This document shows, in pieces, positions 1-4,932 of a DNA stretch of 5,630 bases; within the stretch, counting starts at the first letter, position 1; every line of letters starts with the position of its first letter. Location of the stretch: assembly GCA_017384185.1 (NCBI GenBank), contig JAFNUH010000142.1, positions 1 to 5,630 of the forward strand, written 5' to 3'. The notes under the pieces were generated by a model. That model made no database searches, was not told where the DNA came from, and saw only the letters and a program-made list of their open reading frames with translations. Made by a program: the position numbers and the translations under genes. The stretch is from Alistipes sp. (GTDB lineage Bacteria; Bacteroidota; Bacteroidia; Bacteroidales; Rikenellaceae).

Positions 1-529
1 CGGTGCTTGGCTCGGGTGAGCCTGATGGATGATTGTGTACCATTATAAGTTGAGTTGCAAGGAGTTCCAGCGCACGCTTGATAATCAGGCGGTGGTCAAC
101 AACGGTAGCCTGCACTCCGCCTTGACTTAGGCGTTGGCGCTCGATAAGTCTGTTTGACGATGTGAGGTAGAGTACCCAGCACTCCTCGTGTTGCATACCA
201 TCGAAGAGTGGTCGCATCAGTTGTGATACGTCAGCATCGTTTCTTACATACTCAACATCGTTTGTTGAGGCTTGAGCTATGCGACGACCAAACTCTGCCG
301 CAACGATAAGTCTCTCGGCACGACGCAGACCTATGCCTTCGCTCATACGCAGACGACTTAACTCACAACGTGCCACGCCCGTGAGCGAGCCGTGTGTTGC
401 AAGCAGTGTCTCTGCGACACTTAGCGGGTTGCGCTGGTCGCTGTTTGACTCCACGAGCATCGCCAACAACTCTACATCGGAGAGAGTTGCCGCTCCTCGT
501 GACATCAATTTATCGTGCAGGTTTTTCAT
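1..529 (-). CDS. radC: RadC family JAMM/MPN+ domain protein, C-terminus cut by window edge
   Basis: 176 complete codons are visible, beginning at the ATG at 529-527 and running off the left edge. The N-terminal part (about residues 1-80) fits the helix-hairpin-helix-like region of RadC (DKLMSRGAATLSDVELLAMLV). The JAMM metalloprotease-like part follows: E116 in HEECWVLYL is the likely metal-site Glu, and H165/H167 lie in the diagnostic HNHPSG motif. The following Ser and Asp of the motif and roughly the last 50 residues lie outside the window, judging by a usual family length near 225. The N-terminus is slightly short compared with typical RadC, but no in-frame ATG is seen just upstream. It lies 10 nt after the rnc stop, so it is probably the last or a late gene of the acpP-fabF-rnc operon. 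RadC was once called a DNA repair protein. Its real role is unsettled, and the old radC phenotype in E. coli was traced to recG. Family assignment is firm; function is not. Confidence 0.93.
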   Translation of the reverse strand, partial: MKNLHDKLMSRGAATLSDVELLAMLVESNSDQRNPLSVAETLLATHGSLTGVARCELSRLRMSEGIGLRRAERLIVAAEFGRRIAQASTNDVEYVRNDADVSQLMRPLFDGMQHEECWVLYLTSSNRLIERQRLSQGGVQATVVDHRLIIKRALELLATQLIMVHNHPSGSPEPST

Positions 530-539
530 CTTTGTGATA

Positions 540-1835
540 CTACTCCTTTGTTGCGGTAGCTGTTGTTTCTGTGGTGGTTACGGCGTTCTGTGCCTTATCC
601 TTTGCGGGACGGCGACGGCGAGGCTTAGGCTTGTTCTCTGTCTGATTGTTTGCCTCAGGTTGTGCCTCCTCCGCAGGCTTTTCATTCACCTCAGCCACGT
701 TCTTACTCTTGGGCGTAGCCTTTCTTGTACGCTTGGGAGCACTCTCCTTTTTGGGTTGCTCATCGCTCTTGGGCTGAGCATTATTTTTTGCACTCTCCTC
801 CTTTTGTGGTTGCTCCTCTGTGGTTGCAGTCACTTTGGGTTTTGCTACCCTGCGTGGGCGTGAAGCCTTGGGCTTAACCTCCTCGGTAACGTTTTCAGCT
901 TTTGTTTCTTTTGGCTCTGCGGGTTGCTCCCTCTTCTCTGTGACAACTTCAGTTTTGACCTTTGTCTCCTCTTTGGGTTGCTCCGAACGAGGCTTCTGCT
1001 TCTCCTGCTTCTCCTGCTTTGCAGGGCTCTTCTCTATGGGTTTGCTCTCCGTCTTGCTGATGTGGGTGTCAAAGTTATCCAGCCTGTCTAACAACTTTGT
1101 GCAGTCGGCATCGTTGAAACCCTGCGATACAGAGAATGCGGCACGCTGCTCCGCCTCCTTCTTTGACTCGCCAGCACCGTGACCAACCTCAATATCATCA
1201 ATCAACACCTTTGAGTAGAAGAATGGATGAGATGTTGAGTAGGTCTTGTCGTGCGATGTGGCAAAATGTATGGTGTGGTGGTTCTTCTGGCACCACTCGA
1301 TAAGGCGGCTCTTGAAGTCGGTCTCCGACTCGGCAAGTGTCTCCAGCTTAAGATATTGCGTGAAAATCTTGTTGATAAGAAGGCGGTTTACGAAGTCGTA
1401 TCCCTGGTCGAGATATATTGCACCCATCATAGCCTCGAAAGCATCACCGTAGATATGTTTCTGCGATGTGCTGCTCGATGCATTGGTGATTACGTGGTCA
1501 TCCAAACCGATGCGCTTAGCTACGCTGTTGAGTGATTGGCGAGAGACCATCTTTGAGCGTAACTGAGTGAGAAATCCCTCGTTTTTGTCGGGAAATTCGA
1601 TGAAGAGATAATCTGATGAAACACTCTCAATAACGGCGTCGCCCAAAAACTCAAGTCGCTCATTGTTAATATGTTGCCCATCTTCAAGAACGATAGATGC
1701 AGACTTGTGTATCAGCGCCAGCTTATATAGTTCGATATTGTGCGGTATGAAGCCGAACATATCGTCTATTGCTCGGTAAAACATCTTGTCCTTGCCGTAG
1801 TTGCGGCGTATAGGGCGAAGGATAAAATCTATCAA
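540..1835 (-). CDS. rnc: Ribonuclease III with a long low-complexity C-terminal tail
   Basis: This 431-residue protein is an RNase III, which cuts double-stranded RNA in rRNA processing and mRNA turnover. The endonuclease domain spans about residues 20-160. It carries the signature NERLEFLGD (58-66; acidic residues E59, E62, D66) and the second acidic pair D131/E134 in GDAFEAMMGAIYLD. The dsRNA-binding domain spans about 172-241 and ends in the typical AGESKKEAEQRAA helix. Bacterial RNase III normally stops near here (E. coli 226 residues). This one continues for about 190 residues, of which 261-431 are rich in Lys, Glu, Pro and Ala. That tail has four EQP units (285, 303, 341, 359) and basic clusters RPRR (326-329), KRTRK (368-372) and RRRR (406-409). 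It is predicted disordered and perhaps binds RNA (inference). The start is the TTG at 1835-1833: an in-frame stop lies five codons upstream, and the first 17 residues resemble the start of Bacteroides RNase III. The ATG at 1784-1782 is the alternative. It lies downstream of fabF and upstream of radC in the same direction. Confidence 0.95.
   Translation of the reverse strand: MIDFILRPIRRNYGKDKMFYRAIDDMFGFIPHNIELYKLALIHKSASIVLEDGQHINNERLEFLGDAVIESVSSDYLFIEFPDKNEGFLTQLRSKMVSRQSLNSVAKRIGLDDHVITNASSSTSQKHIYGDAFEAMMGAIYLDQGYDFVNRLLINKIFTQYLKLETLAESETDFKSRLIEWCQKNHHTIHFATSHDKTYSTSHPFFYSKVLIDDIEVGHGAGESKKEAEQRAAFSVSQGFNDADCTKLLDRLDNFDTHISKTESKPIEKSPAKQEKQEKQKPRSEQPKEETKVKTEVVTEKREQPAEPKETKAENVTEEVKPKASRPRRVAKPKVTATTEEQPQKEESAKNNAQPKSDEQPKKESAPKRTRKATPKSKNVAEVNEKPAEEAQPEANNQTENKPKPRRRRPAKDKAQNAVTTTETTATATKE
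543..549 (-). promoter_or_regulatory. Possible ribosome binding site of radC inside the end of rnc
   Basis: The minus strand reads AAAGGAG, which overlaps the last codons and stop of rnc (AAG GAG TAG). It sits 13 nt before the radC ATG, farther than the usual 5-9 nt, and it may simply be the Lys-Glu codons. If used, it would couple radC translation to ribosomes finishing rnc. Bacteroidota rely little on Shine-Dalgarno sites, so this is a weak call. Confidence 0.3.
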
Positions 1836-1867
1836 AACAATAAGGTTTTACAAGTTATAATAATAAT

Positions 1868-1893
1868 GGCTGTCACACGCAAGTCCGACAGCC
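1868..1893 (-). terminator. Hairpin in the fabF-rnc spacer, possible weak terminator or attenuator
   Basis: Arms GGCTGTC and GACAGCC (1868-1874 and 1887-1893) pair perfectly over 7 bp. On the minus strand the stem can extend by a G-U pair, a G/G mismatch and two more pairs closing a UUGC tetraloop. It is followed on that strand by ATTATTATTAT, which is T-rich but not a clean T-run. This could cut transcription partly between fabF and rnc, act as an RNA stability element, or be part of the rnc leader. The structure is seen in the sequence; the role is inferred. Confidence 0.4.
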
Positions 1894-1922
1894 TTAAAAG
1901 ATTGTTATGAGCGCCCGTGCAA

Positions 1923-1968
1923 TCTGCCCGGCACCCACTTGGCAGAGGTTTTGCCCCTCCCTAAAACC
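1923..1968 (-). repeat. Two abutting hairpins directly after the fabF stop
   Basis: On the minus strand GGTTTT (1968-1963) pairs with AAAACC (1952-1947). Immediately next, TCTGCC (1946-1941) pairs with GGCAGA (1928-1923) around a 12-nt loop. The first arm begins with the G of the fabF TAG stop. The two 6-bp stems touch and could stack end to end. With the hairpin at 1868-1893 they make the whole fabF-rnc spacer look structured. No known riboswitch is recognised. Confidence 0.4.
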
Positions 1969-3218
1969 TATATCTTACTAAATATTATCGTCGAGTTATG
2001 ACCTCCAAAACCGAACGTGTTGCTCAAGGCATAACGCACCTGACGATGTTGTGCTACGCCGAGCGTGAGGTTGAGGTTGGGGTCAATCTCGGGGTCAACG
2101 TTCTCGACATTGATTGTCGGAGGAATCACACCACGTGATATGGCCATCACACAGGCAAGAGCCTCTATGGCAGCCGTGCCACCCAGCAAGTGACCCGTCA
2201 TTGACTTTGTTGACGATATGTTAATCTTATAGGTATGCTCGCCGAACAGACCTTGAATAGCCTTCAACTCGGCAACGTCGCCCAGGTTTGTTGAGGTACC
2301 GTGAGCGTTAATGTAATCGATATCCTCGGGTTGTATGCCTGCATCACGCAGAGCCTCACGCATCGATATCAAGGCACCTTTGCCCTCAGGATGAGGAGCC
2401 GTCATATGATGTGCGTCGGCAGACATTCCTCCACCTACAACCTCGCAATAGATTTTTGCGCCACGCTTCTTGGCGTGTTCCAACTCCTCGAAAATGAGTG
2501 CGCCACCGCCCTCGCCAATGACGAAGCCGTCACGATCCTTGTCGAACGGACGTGATGCGTGCTGTGGGTCGTCGTTGCGTGTCGAGAGTGCCATCATACC
2601 ACAGAAACTACCTACGCCAGGCTCGTTGATTGAAGCCTCCGAGCCACCCGTTACGATGACATCAGCCTTACCCCAACGGATGAGGTTCAAAGCGTCAATC
2701 ATAGCGTGGTTTGATGATGCGCAAGCCGATGTTGTCGAGTAGTTGGGACCCATAAATCCATACTTGATAGAGATAAAGCCCGCAGGCAAATCCGACACCA
2801 TTCGAGGAACAAAAAATGGACTAAATCGAGGAGTAAAATTCCCCTCGATATAGCCCTTACTCTCTTCGTAGAACGTTGTTGTTCCACCCGTACCTGAACC
2901 CCAGATAACACCTACTCTCTCGAGGTCGATGCTCTCATCTCCGACAATGCCTGAATCCTTTAATGCCTCGTCGGCAGAAATCATAGCCCACTGCGCAAAG
3001 GGGTCGTACTTACGAATCTCCTTGCGGTCGAAATATTGGGTCCAGTCGTAATCTTTTACTTCGCACGCTATGCGTGAGCGGAATTTAGTGGCGTCGAAAC
3101 GGGTTATTGTTGCAGCAGCGCTGACACCCTTTTCGAGATTAGAAAAATACTCTTCGATAGTTTTACCCAGAGGGTTTATTGTGCCTATGCCAGTGACAAC
3201 AACTCTTCTGCCAGCCAT
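1968..3218 (-). CDS. fabF: 3-oxoacyl-[acyl-carrier-protein] synthase II
   Basis: This 416-residue protein has the full length and motifs of FabF (KAS II). It condenses malonyl-ACP with acyl-ACP to extend fatty acids by two carbons in the cytoplasm. The catalytic set is complete: the nucleophile C166 in TTSACASSNHA, H306 in NAHGTST, K338 and H343 in STKSMTGHLLG. The Gly-rich end NTFGFGGHNST (from residue 400) is also typical. The Cys-His-His arrangement separates it from FabH, which has Cys-His-Asn. The ATG at 3218-3216 begins MAGRRVVVTGIG, the usual start of the family. acpP, its substrate carrier, ends 40 nt upstream on the same strand, so the two are almost certainly co-transcribed. Confidence 0.97.
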   Translation of the reverse strand: MAGRRVVVTGIGTINPLGKTIEEYFSNLEKGVSAAATITRFDATKFRSRIACEVKDYDWTQYFDRKEIRKYDPFAQWAMISADEALKDSGIVGDESIDLERVGVIWGSGTGGTTTFYEESKGYIEGNFTPRFSPFFVPRMVSDLPAGFISIKYGFMGPNYSTTSACASSNHAMIDALNLIRWGKADVIVTGGSEASINEPGVGSFCGMMALSTRNDDPQHASRPFDKDRDGFVIGEGGGALIFEELEHAKKRGAKIYCEVVGGGMSADAHHMTAPHPEGKGALISMREALRDAGIQPEDIDYINAHGTSTNLGDVAELKAIQGLFGEHTYKINISSTKSMTGHLLGGTAAIEALACVMAISRGVIPPTINVENVDPEIDPNLNLTLGVAQHRQVRYALSNTFGFGGHNSTIIFSKI

Positions 3219-3219
3219 A

Positions 3220-3241
3220 TTCCTTTGTTCGCAGGTGCGAA
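3220..3241 (-). promoter_or_regulatory. Small palindrome and purine-rich site before the fabF start
   Basis: In the 40-nt acpP-fabF gap the minus strand reads TTCGCACCTGCGAA (3241-3228), a perfect palindrome with 6-bp arms around CC. As RNA it would fold as a 5-bp stem with an ACCU loop. It is followed by AAAGGAA (3226-3220), which resembles a Shine-Dalgarno sequence but ends only one base before the ATG. The loop CCU is complementary to AGG in that site. It may set relative acpP/fabF expression; this role is inferred. Confidence 0.3.
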
Positions 3242-3258
3242 ATTATATGATTAAATAA

Positions 3259-3495
3259 TTATTTCTTGTGAGCCTCAACGTACTCGATTGCAGCACCAAC
3301 AGTGGTGATCTTCTCAGCATCCTCGTCGGGAATCTGGATGTCGAATGCCTTCTCAAACTCCATAATGAGCTCAACTGAATCCAAAGAATCTGCACCGAGG
3401 TGAGCTGTGAAGCTTGCTTCGGGTACAACCTCCTCTGCCTTAACGCCCAACTTGTCTACGATAATCTCGACAACCTTTGACTGAACTTCTGACAT
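3259..3495 (-). CDS. acpP: Acyl carrier protein
   Basis: This 78-residue acidic protein has the size and sequence of bacterial ACP. It carries growing acyl chains on a 4'-phosphopantetheine arm for fatty acid synthesis and donates acyl groups to lipid A and phospholipid enzymes. The attachment site is S37 in [16 protein letters not shown], the classical DSL motif at the start of helix II. The rest ([19 protein letters not shown]) matches helices III and IV. It is first in the operon, just upstream of its partner fabF. A strong TAnnTTTG box lies about 70 nt before the ATG, as expected for a highly expressed gene. There is no Shine-Dalgarno site; the leader before the ATG is A/T-rich. The start is fixed by family length. 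Confidence 0.97.
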   Translation of the reverse strand: MSEVQSKVVEIIVDKLGVKAEEVVPEASFTAHLGADSLDSVELIMEFEKAFDIQIPDEDAEKITTVGAAIEYVEAHKK

Positions 3496-3515
3496 AACTT
3501 TAATTTTTTAAGTTA
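3495..3515 (-). repeat. Short inverted repeat abutting the acpP start codon
   Basis: Arms TAACTT and AAGTTA (3495-3500 and 3510-3515) pair over 6 bp with a 9-nt A/T loop, and the last base of the stem is the A of the acpP ATG. It lies where the ribosome lands. The stem is A/T-rich and weak, and in such an A/T-rich leader it could arise by chance. Confidence 0.25.
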
Positions 3516-3552
3516 AACAATATTATTTATCGATTGGTTTCAATCTTTTCAA

Positions 3553-3572
3553 TACATTTCTGTGCAAATGTA
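3553..3572. repeat. Palindrome containing two facing -7-like boxes
   Basis: TACATTT (3553-3559) and AAATGTA (3566-3572) are perfect 7-bp inverted arms around CTGTGC. The left half reads TACATTTC on the plus strand, one base from TAnnTTTG. It has TTG at 3534-3536, 16 bp upstream, and could be a promoter for pepE. The right half is the acpP -7 box on the minus strand. Polymerases at the two boxes would face each other and exclude one another, or the palindrome could be a repressor site. The plus-strand promoter is uncertain. Confidence 0.4.
3565..3572 (-). promoter_or_regulatory. Predicted -7 box of the acpP-fabF-rnc operon promoter
   Basis: The minus strand reads TACATTTG, an exact match to the Bacteroidota sigma-ABfr -7 consensus TAnnTTTG. 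Transcription would start near 3558-3560 and leave a leader of about 60 nt before acpP. I see no clear TTTG at the expected -33 distance (about 20 bp upstream is TGCC), so the call rests on the -7 box and its position. Confidence 0.6.
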
Positions 3573-3616
3573 ACACTTTTTTTATTAAATTTGGCATCGG
3601 AAACAAAATATTTTGC

Positions 3617-3640
3617 ATCATAGTACATTTTGACTATGAT
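3617..3640. repeat. 8-bp inverted repeat upstream of pepE, operator-like
   Basis: ATCATAGT (3617-3624) and ACTATGAT (3633-3640) are perfect inverted arms separated by 8 bp (ACATTTTG). Centre-to-centre spacing of 16 bp would place the halves about 1.5 helical turns apart. The element lies 25-48 bp before the pepE ATG. It could be a dimeric regulator's binding site or a hairpin in the pepE leader. No known regulator motif is recognised. Confidence 0.45.
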
Positions 3641-3664
3641 TAATATACTACAAACCAAAAGATT

Positions 3665-4366
3665 ATGAACTTATTACTTATCTCAAACTCGACAAATGCA
3701 GGCGAGCAATATCTGCAGTATCCGATAAAAAACATTGCATCGTTCCTCGAGGGCGTAACTGAAGTTGTATTTGTTCCCTATGCAGCTGTAACCTTCTCAT
3801 ATGCTGCTTATGAGGCTAAAGTTCAGGCTCGTTTTAGCGAGATTGGAATCAAGGTGCGTTCCGTTCATCGTTCAAAGAATCCTCGTAAGATGATTCGTGA
3901 GGCGCAGGCTATATGCGTTGGTGGAGGAAACACATTTGCACTTACAAAGAAGATGCAGGAGCAGGGTCTGATGACTGCTATTTTGCGCAAGATTAAGGAG
4001 GGTACTCCCTATGTTGGATGGTCGGCAGGAAGCAACGTTACTTGTCCTACAATCTGCACAACAAACGATATGCCTATCGTTCAGCCTGAGTCATTTAAGG
4101 CGATTGGCGCCGTTAAGTTCCAGATTAATCCTCACTACTTGGATGCTAACCCTGAGGGTCACGCTGGTGAGACTCGTGAGCAGCGTATCCAGGAGTATAT
4201 CGAGGCAAATCCTCGCCGTTGGGTCGTGGGTCTTCGTGAGGGTTGTATGTTGCATCTGCACGATGGTAAGATGGAGCTAATCGGAAGCCGTCCGATGCGT
4301 ATCTTCAAGAAGGGCGTTGAGACCTTTGAGGTAAATGCTGGAGACGATTTGTCGTTCCTTTTGTAA
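3665..4366 (+). CDS. pepE: Dipeptidase E (alpha-aspartyl dipeptidase, peptidase family S51)
   Basis: This 233-residue protein matches PepE along its whole length. PepE is a cytoplasmic serine peptidase that splits dipeptides with N-terminal aspartate, such as Asp-Leu, for amino-acid recycling. The catalytic residues fall at the same numbers as in the enteric enzyme: nucleophile S120 in VGWSAGSN, D135 in TTNDMPIV and H157 in INPHYLDA. Supporting motifs are the start LLLISNST, the VGGGNTF segment (85-91) and the PEGHAGETREQRI segment (163-175). There is no signal peptide. The ATG at 3665 begins the conserved first beta strand, with an A-rich leader and no Shine-Dalgarno site. It is divergent from acpP and ends before a strong terminator, so it is probably a single-gene transcript. 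Confidence 0.96.
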   Translation: MNLLLISNSTNAGEQYLQYPIKNIASFLEGVTEVVFVPYAAVTFSYAAYEAKVQARFSEIGIKVRSVHRSKNPRKMIREAQAICVGGGNTFALTKKMQEQGLMTAILRKIKEGTPYVGWSAGSNVTCPTICTTNDMPIVQPESFKAIGAVKFQINPHYLDANPEGHAGETREQRIQEYIEANPRRWVVGLREGCMLHLHDGKMELIGSRPMRIFKKGVETFEVNAGDDLSFLL

Positions 4367-4442
4367 GTTGACAAACGAGGTGATTTGCCGTTAAGCACGT
4401 TCCCGAAATCGGTGGTTTCTCGAACTTTGTAAGGTGAAAAAT

Positions 4443-4450
4443 TACTTTCG
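4443..4450 (+). promoter_or_regulatory. Weak candidate -7 box for yraN, upstream of the terminator hairpin
   Basis: TACTTTCG is one base from TAnnTTTG and is the only such box I see in the pepE-yraN gap (4367-4512). The nearest TTTG upstream is only 13 bp away, too close for a normal -33 element. If it is real, the transcript would begin just before the 4466-4495 hairpin, making that hairpin an attenuator in the yraN leader. Low confidence. Confidence 0.2.
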
Positions 4451-4465
4451 TAAAATATGAGGTAC

Positions 4466-4508
4466 AGAGGGCGTCGAGTTTATTTGGCGTCCTCTTTAAT
4501 TTTAATTA
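4466..4508 (+). terminator. Rho-independent terminator after pepE
   Basis: AGAGGGCGTC (4466-4475) pairs with GGCGTCCTCT (4486-4495) as a 10-bp stem with two G-U pairs and a 10-nt loop, followed by TTAATTTTAATT. This fits an intrinsic terminator on the plus strand for pepE, 99 bp after its stop. It ends just before yraN (4513). Thus yraN either has a start signal overlapping the terminator, is served by readthrough, or is driven from a promoter upstream of the hairpin. Confidence 0.75.
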
Positions 4509-4512
4509 TTCG

Positions 4513-4878
4513 ATGAAAAGCACAGCCGAGACGGGACGTTATGGCGAGCAGGTGGCAACCAACTACCTGCGTCAGAGGGGGTTTATGATATGTGATATAA
4601 ATTGGCGACAGGGACGATACGAGATTGATATTGTCGCTCAGAAGGCGGGTATCACACACTTTGTGGAGGTCAAGACCCGTCGTGCTGGCTCGATGCTTTC
4701 ACCCGAACAGACCCTCAATAAGTCGAAGTTAAAGGCGATGCACACGGCGGCTTCAATCTACCTGGCTCAGCGCCGAGTGGTGGGGGAGATTGAGTTTGAC
4801 CTTTTGGCTGTGGATATATTTCCGGATGATACTTGTGATGTCCGTTTTGTGCCAAATGTGGTAGAATATGGATGGTAG
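4513..4878 (+). CDS. yraN: YraN family protein (UPF0102), nuclease-fold
   Basis: This 121-residue protein has the length and pattern of UPF0102/YraN. The N-terminal GRYGEQVATNYLRQRGF segment (8-24, E12) is followed by NWRQGRYEIDIVA (30-42; E37, D39) and FVEVKTR (50-56; E52, K54). The spaced Glu, Asp and Glu-x-Lys are the layout of the PD-(D/E)XK nuclease fold, which the family is predicted to have. Its substrate is not established, though a role in DNA or RNA handling is often assumed. It is cytoplasmic with no signal peptide. The ATG at 4513 gives the usual family start just before the conserved GxxGE motif. waaA follows in the same direction after 54 nt, which holds a separate promoter. Confidence 0.93.
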   Translation: MKSTAETGRYGEQVATNYLRQRGFMICDINWRQGRYEIDIVAQKAGITHFVEVKTRRAGSMLSPEQTLNKSKLKAMHTAASIYLAQRRVVGEIEFDLLAVDIFPDDTCDVRFVPNVVEYGW

Positions 4879-4879
4879 G

Positions 4880-4910
4880 TTGTCAGTTTGAATAAAAAAA
4901 TATACCTTTG
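4880..4910 (+). promoter_or_regulatory. Bacteroidota-type promoter for waaA
   Basis: TACCTTTG (4903-4910) is an exact TAnnTTTG -7 box. TTG at 4880-4882 lies 20 bp upstream and suits a -33 element. The predicted start near 4915-4918 leaves a short leader of about 15-18 nt to the ATG at 4933. A TTTG at 4887-4890 is nearer but only 12 bp from the -7 box, so it is less suitable. Confidence 0.6.
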
Positions 4911-4932
4911 TGTCATTAATCCAGCAATTATT

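Noticed and set aside
540..1055. RNase III tail as a separate gene or a frameshift product
   Set aside because: The frame is continuous from the dsRNA-binding domain to the stop, and a gradual linker (241-260) joins them. The composition is typical of a disordered tail, not of out-of-frame translation.
279..1182. Plus-strand open frames rich in Leu, Cys and Ser that look like membrane proteins (279-863 and 820-1182)
   Set aside because: They are antisense to radC and the Lys/Glu/Pro-rich rnc tail. The complement of Lys, Glu and Gln codons gives Leu, Phe, Cys and Ser, which mimics transmembrane sequence. They have no start context and no family resemblance.
1245..1535. Plus-strand frames inside rnc (68 and 94 codons)
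   Set aside because: They are antisense shadows of the catalytic domain of RNase III, which has clear motifs on the minus strand.
1839..1865. TATAACTTG upstream of rnc as a private rnc promoter
   Set aside because: It is only a loose match to TAnnTTTG, with the T-run one base short. Position within the operon makes readthrough from acpP simpler.
3609..3632. TATTTTG (3609-3615) and TACATTTTG (3624-3632) as pepE promoter boxes
   Set aside because: Each has one base too few or too many between TA and TTTG, and no TTTG lies at a proper -33 distance (15 and 30 bp from 3590-3593). The second falls on the inverted repeat at 3617-3640.
4011..4398. Overlapping frames in both directions within pepE
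   Set aside because: They are shadows of the well-supported pepE frame; no motif or start signal supports them.
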